From Ustulina deusta (Eukaryota > Ascomycota > Sordariomycetes > Xylariales > Xylariaceae), in contig JAJNNX010000036.1 of NCBI GenBank assembly GCA_023159155.1, forward strand, positions 434,001 to 498,000: a stretch of 64,000 nt of DNA, in the 5' to 3' direction. The position numbers and the translations under genes are program-made. This document shows positions 13,101 through 22,988 of this stretch, one piece after another (the stretch's first letter is position 1; every line of letters starts with the position of its first letter). The notes under the pieces were generated by a model. That model did not search any database. It worked only from the letters and a program-made list of their open reading frames with translations, and was not told the DNA's origin.

Positions 13101-14366
13101 AGCTTCTAGGAAGCACCCGCCGGCGTTGGAGAACAGCTACTAGTTTTCTCTACCCGACGAGTTTCGTTCGAGCTGCGTGGGGGGTATTCTGGTTCTGCTT
13201 GTCCTCGTCCAAGATCAGCGGTAAAGTCGTCGGGAAATACAACATGTGATAGCTGCGAGAGCGAGGCCAAAGCGAATGGAAATCGGCTTGCGGGTCTTTC
13301 GTAGCCCATCTTACCTATCTATAGTACTTCCTCCTCCTATGCCTGTCATCGGAAATGCATCATACGGCAGCGCTGTATTCCCAGCGATGAGGGTCGAATA
13401 AACTCGTCGCTTGCTGTTTTGCTAAGGCACGCGCGCGGTCTCGGTCGGGTGCTTAGTTCTATGGGGCGACAAGCTGCGTACCTGGGTGAGGGCAAGGAGA
13501 TAGAATTGAGGCGCGTCAATGAGACTCTTATTTCGGATGTAGCTGTTGGACATATAGAACGAGACCTAGGTATTCGTATGAGGCGTAGTCGATGTACATG
13601 AAACCCCACGCGTAGCCGGTCTAATGGGCTATAATGCCCAACTCCTAGGCGTTATGTGGGTGGGCATTTGTATAAATACCATACTTGCGTTGAGAGTTGA
13701 AAGGCTTTTGATTTACCACGGCACGATTCAAGGACATCTGACCCGCACGAGTTCTGAACACGTTGTCGAAGTCATGCACCAAGTTTTCCCAATACAGCAG
13801 TTAATGATATGCCGAATTTGACGTGCCCCCAGCTGCGCGTTCATTTCTTGGAAAGCCGATCGTATGACATATTACATCCAGAATTTTCCACCGGGAATGT
13901 CACTGTCGCAGACGTCATATCTGTATACCTAGAATTAATTTCTGGAATAATAGTGTCCTCAGGTTAATACCTTTTTACCCGGTCTAGACGTATCCATTTC
14001 AGCGCCGCTTCCTACAAATTGCAGGGGTGTTAAGGGGTCCCATAATCTAGGCCTATCTACACTAGATGCCTGAGTTTGCATTCTTGGCCGATATTGGGGA
14101 ATGTGACAGAATCTTTAACCCTTGTCTTAGCGGCGAGGGTGGCGATAAAACATCGGCGCGTTACTGTACAGAATTACATAGATATAGTAGGTAGACGTCA
14201 AGGTCATAAAAGAGTCGTGATGCGTCACGAGGTGACTCCGGCCTCGGCAAGGACACACTAAACCCCGCCGTGTTGTACATATCCAGATAAACCCAAACTC
14301 CGGGCCGCTGCAAATGAGTTATTTAAGACACTCCAAATGAGGAGAAGGCGGCCGCATTCCACACTA
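13101..14366. other. Gene-poor stretch with possible decayed coding fragment at 13,809-13,967
   Basis: No complete gene is visible. The plus-strand frame 13,809-13,967 (52 residues) reads MPNLTCPQLRVHFLES and later EFSTGNVTVADVISVYLEL, which has protein-like composition, and the same frame is open upstream apart from stops. The tail is loosely reminiscent of amidase N-terminal helices, but this is too weak to name. The rest is short frames on both strands. The stretch continues the run of broken fragments next to the AT-rich block. Confidence 0.35.
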
Positions 14367-15273
14367 TCACTGCTCCTTCGACTTGCTTTGCTGCTGTGCC
14401 ATCTCGCGAGCGTCGCCTCCCGATGCTCTCCACCAAATATCGCAGCCCCAGCGTAGTGCCCGCTCAACAGCAGCTGTGGGCGTGAGGGCAGGGCGAACAT
14501 CGAGGTAGAAGACGGGCTCTCCCGTCGGCTCGGGTTCTCCGGAATAGTAGTCGATGACATAGCGAATCTCCTTCCTCTCTCCGTTGACGTCGCGAGAGAC
14601 GTACCAATCATGTCGATCGAAAGGCGGTTCCGTCCTGAGAGCACAATGTTAGAAATTCTGTGGTGTCTGAGGCAGGCAGTTCAGGGGGACAAACTTACCC
14701 GTATGCGGCGGGATATATCCAGCCCATGACCTGGATCATGGCGGCCTTGGGCGTCATCTCTTTCGGCCTACCCTGGAAGCGCACAAGACTAGGTGCCAAG
14801 TCCTCGACCTCCTTCTCATAGCCGTATCTCTTGATAGTAGATTCGAAGTTCTCCTCGCCACGGCTGCACTTGCGCCAGCCCTTGTACAATCCGCCGGCAA
14901 AGCGTTTCTCCCACTCCATGATCTCGCCCCAAGCGCCCTCGTTTAGGAAATTGTGCACGCCGACCATGCTCTCGACGGCGGTCACGTCTGTGTCTGTGTA
15001 GCCCTTGCGCAGCAATGCATTGTACATCTGCTGTGGCGAGGGATATTCCCAGTTGCCCCCGCCGTCTCCTCTGGGTATCGTCGACGGCTCGCGTTCTACT
15101 GGTAACGCATGTGTCTGGTTGGGTGCCGGGGCTTGCGACAGGTTTTTGAACATGTAGTTGAGGGGATTGAGCTTAGACAGGGCCGACTGCGATTCCGGCC
15201 CGGCATCGTGCCTCACTGGACACGCCGAGGGCGGCGGGGTCATGGCATCGGCGCTTTTCTGGTGCGTATGCAT
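14367..15273 (-). CDS. CYC3: Cytochrome c heme lyase (holocytochrome c synthase)
   Basis: This enzyme attaches heme covalently to apocytochrome c in the mitochondrial intermembrane space. The model is join(14,367-14,634; 14,699-15,273) on the minus strand, 280 residues. The 64-base intron has GTAAGT and CTCAG ends and keeps the frame. Exon 1 has a CPV heme-regulatory motif at residue 18, the block [19 protein letters not shown], and [17 protein letters not shown], which includes the conserved His and Trp of the heme-binding domain. Exon 2 opens with [13 protein letters not shown] and continues RYVIDYY and FYLDVRPA, all diagnostic of the family. Length is normal. The start at 15,273 is the first ATG in frame; Met11 (15,243) is an alternative. 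The gene diverges from the UbiB-family gene at 16,052. Confidence 0.95.
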
Positions 15274-16051
15274 TGGGCATCCTGGCTACGGGAAATCAGC
15301 AAGACTCCGTACATGGCGCAAGCAGCCTCATCCACGGTTTCTTACAGGTGGCGATCCGGCGCCAGCGCGGGACAGGGCAAAGGCGCGATGGGACGGAGGC
15401 AGTGATTGCGTGCGATTCGGAGCGTCGGCCCAAAACCAACCCATGGTGATTAATTAGAAACTAGTAGAGGGAGCTGTCGGTAAAATAAGATATGTATTAG
15501 AGGGTATCGGTTGGTCCTGTTGGAAGGATGAGAAGAATGTGCAGTGTGATGTCTGTATCAGAGATCAGAGGCGCCGCAAAGTTCTGGTCGCAACTTTTTG
15601 GATTCGATCAGCGACGATAAGAATCCGGGATCGATTTCATGTTAGAAGGCAGATGTACCCCACCTGCAGTGGAGTAGTCTACCCACCTATGTTTGTTTAA
15701 ATGGATTAGGTAATACGCTATCTCAATCAGTAGTGAAGCGTCTTTGTTAGTCTAGGTACCTACCTCTTAACTACCTAGAGGTACCAGGTAGACGAGGTAC
15801 CTACTTACTTACTTATCTAGTACTATAGTAGGTAGTAGGTAGTACCTACGGAGTACCTGTCAATCAAATCAGTCCTCTACGTCACCGTTCCGAAGCTTTG
15901 TTGCATGTGCTCGTTTTCATACCCTCGCTATCCTCGTCTTCCTAAGGCTGTTTCATAGAACACGGCCCTTTCGATCGACATCGGCAATTGGAGCATTACG
16001 CGACTATGTTCATACCGTTTTCTCCATGCGAACCCCCGACTCTTCAAGGAT
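15274..16051. promoter_or_regulatory. Shared divergent promoter region with TACCTA palindrome cluster
   Basis: This 778-base region separates two head-to-head mitochondrial-protein genes, so both promoters must lie here. At 15,752-15,860 the sequence is dense in GGTACC / TACCTA / TAGGTA units, including several self-complementary TAGGTACCTA-type words and a CTTACTTACTTA run. Frames at 15,109-15,457 on the plus strand are shadows of the heme lyase gene. No TATA box is obvious. Confidence 0.5.
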
Positions 16052-18260
16052 ATGAGATCTCTCCAGTTCTTTGGCCGATTTTGCGCGCGACGGATTATCG
16101 CCAGGGCGCCAACTCGGTCTGTTCATGCCAACCTCGGCCGATCTTCTTCGACGTTTCGATGCGCACTATTTAGATCGGCGACCCGTCGAAAGTACCCGGC
16201 GAGGGGTGTAGTCCTCAAGGCTGCAGTGAACGGCGTTCTCGGAACCGCAGCTTTCGTCAAGCTCTCGGAGAAAAACAACGGCGGCACAGAGCAGACGGCC
16301 GAGCGGCGCATGCTGCAGGCATCGACGGAAGAGCTGGCAAAGACGGTCGACGGGGACAAGACAGGGCTCTCACGTTGGACCCAAGAAGTCGTCCTTGTGC
16401 TGGATGTTTACCTATGGGAGCCATTGTGCACGGGTGTCAGATTATGTCATCTGGTTGCCATCTTCGTGCCCGTGATACTATCAGTGCCGGCAATATGGAT
16501 CGGACGTCGCCATCCAAACCGCAACAACGAGAGATCCGGGACTCTGTGGTGGTACAACTTCTTAGTCTGGAGCATGGAGGCTGCAGGGCCCGCCTTCATC
16601 AAGGTACGAGCGATTTCTGCTCCCCCCATCCCCCCTTTTCCCCTTTCCCGTCTCCCATTTCCCCTCGCCGGCTGACTCTTTGGCTATACAGCTTGGTCAA
16701 TGGGCCGCATCGAGGACCGACATCTTCCCTGTCGAAATGTGCAATATCATGTCCAAGCTCCACTCCAACGCGCCGGCGCATTCCCTCCATGCCACGAAAC
16801 GAATAGTCCAAGCCGCCTTCGATGGCCGGCCTTTTGAGGAGATATTTGAAGAATTCCAAGAACAGCCCCTCGGTGTTGGTGCTATTGCGCAAGTATACAA
16901 GGCCAAGCTGAAGCGTGATCTTGCAGTTCCCGGCGATATCGATATACTTGACGCTTCCGCAAATCTCCGCGAGAACGTTCGTCGAAATGTGAATACTGTC
17001 CTCAAAAGCAGCCCACACCGCGTGCCATCATCGTATGTCGCCGTCAAGGTTCTTCACCCTGGCGTTGAGCGGACTGTGAGTCGTGATCTCCGTATCATGG
17101 GTTTCTTCGCCTCAGCACTCAACCTAATACCTACCATCGAGTGGTTATCTCTGCCCGATGAGGTGACGCAGTTCGGAGAGATGATGAAGCTACAGCTAGA
17201 TCTTCGCATCGAGGCGGCCAATCTTACCAAGTTCCGCAAGAACTTCAAAGGTCGCTCCACAGCCTGGTTCCCTTTCCCGTACCTCGAATTCACCACTCGA
17301 GAGGTCTTAATAGAAGAATTTGCTCAGGGAATTCCGCTTGCCGATTTTCTAGAGAATGGTGGCGGCGTATTTCAGCGCGATATTGCCCATGAGGGCCTCG
17401 ATGCTTTCTTGCGTATGCTGCTAATCGACAACTTCGTGCATGCTGACCTGCACCCCGGCAACATTATGGTTCGCTTCTATCAATCCCAGCAACCCAACCT
17501 CAGGCTTCGAAGCCATGAACAAGTACATCCAGGGGAGCAGCCTGATGTTACAGAGGAGGTACTTTCACGTCTGCGACCCCACCGAAAGAAGAACGATACT
17601 ACGGCTTGGGAAGCTGAATTGAACAAGATTGACGCCGAAGGCTTTCGGCCGCAGCTGATCTTCATTGATACCGGCCTAGTTACGGAGCTGAACACCACCA
17701 ATCGCCGGAACTTCTTGGACCTTTTCAGGGCGGTGGCAGAGTTTGATGGTTACAAGGCAGGCCATCTGATGTGCGAGCGTTGTCAACAACCGGAGGCCGT
17801 CATCGACAAGGAAGTGTTTGCTCTGAAAATGCAGCATCTCGTCTTGTCTGTCAAGAGCCGGACATTAGCTCTCGGCAATGTTAAGATTGGAGACATCCTA
17901 CAACAAGTGCTCGACATGGTACGCGGGCATCATGTTAGATTGGAGGGCGACTTTGTAAACGTCGTCATTAGCATCCTACTTCTAGAGGGGATAGGGCGAA
18001 GCCTTGATCCAGATCTTGACCTTCTAAGCAGATCTTTACCAATTCTTAGACAACTAGGCGCTCAAAGCGGGTGGTCCGCTGGTGATTATCCAATGGTGTT
18101 TATCTGGGCAGGCCTCGAAGCGAGGCGTTTCATGCAGGCCAGCATTGAAGATGTAGGACACCTCTCTCATAACTTTGCGGGCGATGTGCTAACACAAACA
18201 CCTTCTAGGTCGAAAGATGCGTCAAATACGATTTGTTGTCACCAAATGTATAATATGTAG
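16052..18260 (+). CDS. Mitochondrial UbiB/ABC1/ADCK-family atypical kinase (ADCK2/Cqd1-like)
   Basis: UbiB-family proteins are atypical kinase-like ATPases of the mitochondrial inner membrane that support coenzyme Q synthesis or distribution. The model is join(16,052-16,603; 16,692-18,260), 706 residues. The 88-base intron has GTACGA and TACAG ends. The N-terminus is rich in Arg and Ser without acidic residues, a typical mitochondrial presequence, and a hydrophobic segment follows near residues 145-165. Family marks are KLGQ (residues 184-187, split by the intron after K), the Ala-rich loop LGVGAIAQVYKA (about 244-255), AVKVLHPG with the conserved Lys (about 303), HADLHPGN (435-442) and FIDTG (about 508-512). 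About 65 residues lie between HADLHPGN and FIDTG, a low-complexity charged insertion. KLGQWAASRTDIFP resembles the ADCK2/yeast Cqd1 branch more than Coq8, but this assignment is by eye. The gene converges on the secreted-protein gene ending at 18,491. Confidence 0.92.
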
Positions 18261-18490
18261 AGCTTTTTCGTCTTATTTTTTTAGAAGCGAGGTAGCATTA
18301 CAGCGGCGTTAAGGCATTCTTGGATTGGGATAGCATCTACACCACTTATTTAGAGTATAAAGGCACTTGGTTCTATTTGCCTATGAAACGCAGATTTCGG
18401 CGGCGACATTGGTTTCGAAGACTGGTTTTTGCGATCTTGTCCTGCTCATGCTCCATATTCAACGTGTATTCATATTGTGCATCCCTAGTC

Positions 18491-19114
18491 CTACTGCAAC
18501 TGTGTCGCCAGCGTCGCCACCTGGTCCAGAAGTGCCTGGTCCTCGCCCGCGCCATTCTTCAGCACCTTGTCTCTCAGATGGTCAACCTGAAGCCCGGCCG
18601 CCGTTGGCGGGTTCCCCTGGGCCGTCTCGATACGACTAACCTGCATCTCGAGGAAGAATTTAGGCACCTTGATAGCCAAACTACCGCCAACGCTCCGGAT
18701 CCCGGCCTCGGTCGCAAGATACACATTCAAGGCGTCCTGGAAGAACTCGAGGTCTGAGTTGGCGACTGGGTTTTCGGTCGCGAAGTTTGAGAGCGCAAAC
18801 TCCAGAGGCGACTGATCGGACTGGCTGAAGTCGATCGAAGAAAACGTCGTCGACCCCGACGTCACGTCGGGAACTCCGGCGATGGTCGTCGCCGTGCTCG
18901 AGCAAGTCACGGTATCTGCGAGGTCGTCCGCCACGTCCGCGACCTCCTGTGGCAGGGCAGTCGAGCCGATTACGAAACACGCCTGATTCTGGCGGGCGGT
19001 TATGGATACGGACCCGTCGGGTAATGGGATGATGTCCTGGCTTGTGACGAAGGGGATCGTGGGGAGTGCGGTAGCGACGCCGACAAGGGCGACGATGGGA
19101 ATTGACGAGTGCAT
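18491..19114 (-). CDS. Small secreted protein, unknown function
   Basis: The frame is open from 19,147, but I choose Met12 (19,114) because it is followed at once by a hydrophobic signal peptide (MHSSIPIVALVGVATALP), while the first eleven residues are polar. The product is 207 residues, with likely cleavage after ALP near residue 18. The mature part has only two cysteines (in QACFVIG and DTVTCSS), consistent with one disulfide, and no transmembrane segment. The C-terminal half is amphipathic helix with regular Ala/Leu spacing. It resembles conserved hypothetical secreted proteins of filamentous ascomycetes, but I cannot name a domain. It lies tail-to-tail with the UbiB gene (230 bases between stops). 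Confidence 0.75.
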   Translation of the reverse strand: MHSSIPIVALVGVATALPTIPFVTSQDIIPLPDGSVSITARQNQACFVIGSTALPQEVADVADDLADTVTCSSTATTIAGVPDVTSGSTTFSSIDFSQSDQSPLEFALSNFATENPVANSDLEFFQDALNVYLATEAGIRSVGGSLAIKVPKFFLEMQVSRIETAQGNPPTAAGLQVDHLRDKVLKNGAGEDQALLDQVATLATQLQ

Positions 19115-20080
19115 CGTAGACGAGTTTGGTTTTTTGTTTCTTCTCAAGGGGAGTTTAAGGAAGTATACAGGAAGATGTACCTAAAGGATGGACGATCTAA
19201 AAATTAAGCGACTAATCCGTAACGAGCCAGCGAGTGGAAAGGCGGAAGCAGAAGCGAAGGAAATCCTTTCCAGAAGGAGGGTATGAACAGATAATTAGGA
19301 AGAAGATGAGAGCAAGAACGATGTTGATCAGATTATCAAACTGCGCATCGTGCGCTTTATGGGCGGATGAGCGTGGAACCCGCCAAGCATCCGAACGAGT
19401 GTGGCGTTTCACACATCGTGGCATTTTCAGACGACAGAATATCGAGGCGAGGTTGCGTCGTCTCAAGTCCATCCAACCTTCTATTCTATCCATCTTATCG
19501 GCTAGGATTCCAGTGTCCCAAAACGAATTTCCTACCAATAGGGGACGAACACAGGAGTTGAGCTCCTTAGACGGTAACCAGGATTTGTCCCTCGTATTTC
19601 TCCCCCATCAACGCCAGGGGCCGGGACAGATCCGCAAGCGGGCGAGCCTCATGATGCCATCCTTGATTTGTGCAGTACGCGACGACCAGGGTCTGCGACA
19701 GACGCCTCTTGACAGTCGTTTCCTGCAGAGCGTCAGGTTTCACGATGCTTCACAACCAATCAGGAGTTACGGTGCTGTATGATCTGCCTAATCCCTGTAC
19801 GAACTAAGTAGCCGAGATAACCGCAGTTCAACGTCGGTTCACAACAATGTAGCAACAATCATCAACACGGCCAAGTTAATAACGATTTCTGATTAATGCA
19901 TCCAGATACTTCGCCCTGGTATAAGCTGAAGATTACTTGTCCGCATCCGCCGTTCTGAGATCCCTCCTCCCTTCCGCTCTACAAGAAGTCAAGGAATTTC
20001 GAACAAAACCCCAACTTCAATACTCCGCTTTACTTGACTGCAACGGTTCCGGCCACTTATTTAGGATATAGTCCAAGGAC
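19115..20080. other. Intergenic, promoter of the secreted-protein gene; no gene seen
   Basis: A 182-codon plus-strand frame at 19,234-19,782 is the longest here, but it is Arg/Ser/Gln-rich without any recognisable motif or signal, and overlapping minus-strand frames are equally unconvincing. Taken as non-coding upstream sequence of the minus-strand gene starting at 19,114. Confidence 0.55.
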
Positions 20081-20759
20081 TCAGAGGCTGATGAGAACGA
20101 GACCGACGGCCTTGAGGAGCTCGTTGACAATGGGGCCGACGACGGCGAGGACACCACCAACGACAGAGTCGAGGCTGAAGACCAGGCCCTTGAGGGCGAG
20201 GATAACGGGAGTGAGATAGGTAATGACTCCTGTACCGGTGTCAGCATATATACATACAGGTAAGAAATCCGTCGTAGCGTTATCCAACGTACCGAGACCG
20301 AGCTTGGAGAGGATGGCCGTGACGGTGAAGAGAACCTCGTAGATGATGGCGGAGACAGTCTGGATGACATCCAGCTTGCCGAGGCTCACCTCGACGAACA
20401 CGCGCTTGACGACATTCACGTTCACGCCCTTTAGCAGGTCCGTGATGGCCTCGAGTTGAGGGACTATCTGGGACACGTCGACCGCGACATCGACATCGAT
20501 TGGGTTCTCTGTGACGGCATCTAGGGTGGAGTCTGTATGTGTCAGTCTCGAGACCTCTTGTGTCTCATGAGATATTTGGCAACTGCTCACTGATGATCGC
20601 CGTCTGCTTCTGGATGTCTGCCAGAAGAGTCGTCAGGCTGACGCCCAGCTCGACGTAGTCTTGGCGCTTCTCCACGCTGTTGGTGACAGCGATGGGATTG
20701 GCGATGGCACTGGCTATGAACCCGCCGATGGCGAAGAAAGAGAGGAAGGCGGCCTTCAT
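20081..20759 (-). CDS. Small secreted hydrophobic protein with Lys-Arg processing site
   Basis: The model has three exons: join(20,081-20,229; 20,293-20,532; 20,591-20,759), 185 residues. Intron 1 (58 bases) has GTGAGC/TACAG ends with a CTGAC branch site. Intron 2 (63 bases) has GTACGT/TACAG ends, also with CTGAC; it is a multiple of three without a stop, so its retention would still give a protein. Residues 1-21 form a signal peptide (MKAAFLSFFAIGGFIASAIA), followed by a short propeptide ending in EKRQ, a Kex2-type site. The mature part has no cysteine and is a string of Val/Leu-rich helices with a very hydrophobic C-terminus. The heptad-like helices recall HsbA/galactomannoprotein-type cell-surface proteins, but this is only a resemblance. 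Confidence 0.72.
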
Positions 20760-21805
20760 TGTGACAGATGGTGGATTGAAGTGAAGCGGTAGAAAGCCGG
20801 TGGACTAGGGCGAGGACTGGACTGCTGAGTGTCTTGATATGCTTGGCCTTATGAAGAGCGAGGATTAACGACTCTATTTATCTTCTTTTCCGCCGTCCTC
20901 TATTCGTCATCGACCATCGTCTCCTGCTCGCTATAGCAGCATTTCTTTCATCACATGAATAATTTGATGATTAAATTACCCATCTTTATTCGAGAACTGC
21001 GTCTTTGGGAGAATTAAAAGTAATTTGACTAGCCTCCTCGCTTCTTTGTTCTCATACCCAAGATCCGGGCAGTTCGTACATGAGAGCATATTAACAGGCC
21101 TTGTGATCTACCGAGTACTTCTAATCTTAAAATGAAATCCAATTTGAAATTTCCCGGTTTGTAAGTCAGCTGGGAATAAGGAGCAAAATTGCGCAAGAGT
21201 CGGCTTTCGCCCGAAATCTCTCATCTTCTATATTCCTATAGAAAATGACGTAACGGTTCGTTAAAACACACAAAAGCATGGTAATCAAAAATAAGACAGC
21301 CATTTTTTGTACAAAAACATAATTAACTTTTGAATTAATAGAATGATAATTCAACCCTTACCTCATTTCACGGCTGTATCCCTCCCCCCCTCCCCTCTTT
21401 CTGAGATCACCTACCAGTACCTCATCTGAAGGCAGATTCCTAGCTTTCATAATGTCCAGATTGCTGGCGCACTCTTAAAAGAAACTAAAACAATCAGTAC
21501 TCAAGTGTCCTGATCTGCCTAAACGGTGTTCTCGGCGCTCAGATGCGTAGTAGTAAGACTCTTGAGTACGTTGTAAGCACCTCTGTGCGAATTGCGACAC
21601 TTTGGGCGCGCAATGTGCCCCCACACCTCATGATAGTAGGGTAAGCTTACCTATTGTGGGAGATGCTCTGAGTCCGGGGAACTTCCGTTAAAACTGGTCC
21701 CTATACTATCATCTGGTGTTTGAAGTCCTTCGGCGTTAGCCTCCTATAGGCCAAGATCCAGCAACCTTTTTTCTTACTGTCTTAAGGAACAGGGGACAAG
21801 ATATA
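20760..21805. other. Intergenic; no gene seen
   Basis: Upstream region of the secreted-protein gene, then moderately AT-rich sequence. Only frames under 65 codons are present, none with motifs. A C-rich run (CCCTCCCCCCCTCCCC) lies near 21,380-21,396. Confidence 0.55.
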
Positions 21806-22492
21806 TCAATGGCCGCTATCGCACGAACTGCATTCCGAAGCCCATTCAAATAACCCGAAAACCAACTTCCTTTGTTCATGGACTTTCCCTTCGACTTTTA
21901 GGATGTTAGCTCTCACGGCTTGCAGCGTACTCGGCGAACAAGTGTTAAACGCGATCAAGTCCTGCAGAGAATCGTGGAGAATAGAGAGATCTTGCTCAAG
22001 TGTACACAACTTCTCGCACTGCGCGAAACATTTCTCTTCCCAACTTGCGCGAAATTGCGGGTCGTGGGCGAAGCAGGGAAACCAGTCCGGATTCTTCCCG
22101 CGAATAGTCTTCAGATTTCGCCATGTTGCGGGTATCTTCTCCCGATACGAGTCCGCTTGTCCGAAATAGGGGAGACGTTCGTGGTGGTGCTCTAAGACAA
22201 AGTCGTCGCACTCTTCCGGCTTAAGTTTCTCTTCTTCTCGCTCCTTGTCTAGATAAGCGATGAGACCGGCGCAATGTTCTACCTGTATATAGGGCATGCA
22301 ACAGCTGTGATAAGGACACTTCACGTTGGGAGTGTTCAAGAGCCAGCCTAGTGGCGGGAAAGTTAGCTCGCATCGGTGAAAGCTTGTGCGGAGTGGATTT
22401 GCATATACGACGGGGTTAGGTGTGACAGAATCCAAAATCATTGGTGTGGCCACATCGTGATGCATGAAATGGGTTATTATCCGCCGGCACAT
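21806..22492 (-). CDS. Cys-rich conserved fungal protein with CPxHxCC motif (paralogue of 26,249 gene)
   Basis: The frame runs from 22,579, but the first 29 residues are a Phe/Leu-rich translation of an A-rich tract, so I start at Met30 (22,492), giving 228 residues that begin MCRRIITHFMHHDV. That start matches the N-terminus of the plus-strand gene at 26,249 (MCLKIVTHTMVCDV). Residues 59-65 are CPYHSCC, with further cysteines at 41 and 75, a plausible small metal-binding or disulfide-bonded region. The C-terminal two thirds is charged and helical, with a Trp/Phe-rich NPDWFPCFAHDP segment, then a likely coiled coil. No signal peptide is seen from Met30. Function unknown. Confidence 0.65.
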   Translation of the reverse strand: MCRRIITHFMHHDVATPMILDSVTPNPVVYANPLRTSFHRCELTFPPLGWLLNTPNVKCPYHSCCMPYIQVEHCAGLIAYLDKEREEEKLKPEECDDFVLEHHHERLPYFGQADSYREKIPATWRNLKTIRGKNPDWFPCFAHDPQFRASWEEKCFAQCEKLCTLEQDLSILHDSLQDLIAFNTCSPSTLQAVRANILKVEGKVHEQRKLVFGLFEWASECSSCDSGH

Positions 22493-22988
22493 CGTCAAAG
22501 TTCTCGGGAGAAGTCCGAGAAACACTTCGAGGGGGGAAAGGAAGCAAAAAAAGGCGGCCAAGAAGAAAAAAAAAACCAAGACCGGCTTGGCAATAAACCT
22601 TAGAGCAAATGCACCTGGAGTGTAAAAGGGCTAAAGTTATGGTTCCAAACCTAGCCTGTGATAAACTCCCTGTACTGCTCTAATATCGGTCTCGATGAGG
22701 AAGGTTGACAAGTTAATGAAGGAAGTGAGGAGAATCGATTATTGGTAGCAGGCGATGCCGACTTGTCGCGTATTTATGTGAATGTTCTTCTACGATGGGT
22801 ATCAGATTCTTGGAAAAGAGAAACAAAGACGTTCAAACCATAACGAGTCTTGAAACAACGCATCGTGGACAATCACCATTGAACTATTAAACATCAGCTT
22901 TGTTTAATACTCGAAACGATATGAGGCTATGCTGGGATATTCTTTTAGAGGAGAAGATGAACGAACACGACCTTGTATTAAGTATATA
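22493..22988. other. Intergenic; no gene seen
   Basis: Holds the upstream region of the Cys-rich gene, with A-rich tracts near 22,546-22,576, and the region 3' of the glucanase stop at 22,989. Plus-strand frames over 22,929-23,330 are shadows of the glucanase. Confidence 0.55.

Noticed and set aside
19234..19782. 182-codon plus-strand frame
   Set aside because: No motif, signal peptide or family-like block; composition is that of a chance frame, and overlapping minus-strand frames of over 100 codons exist.
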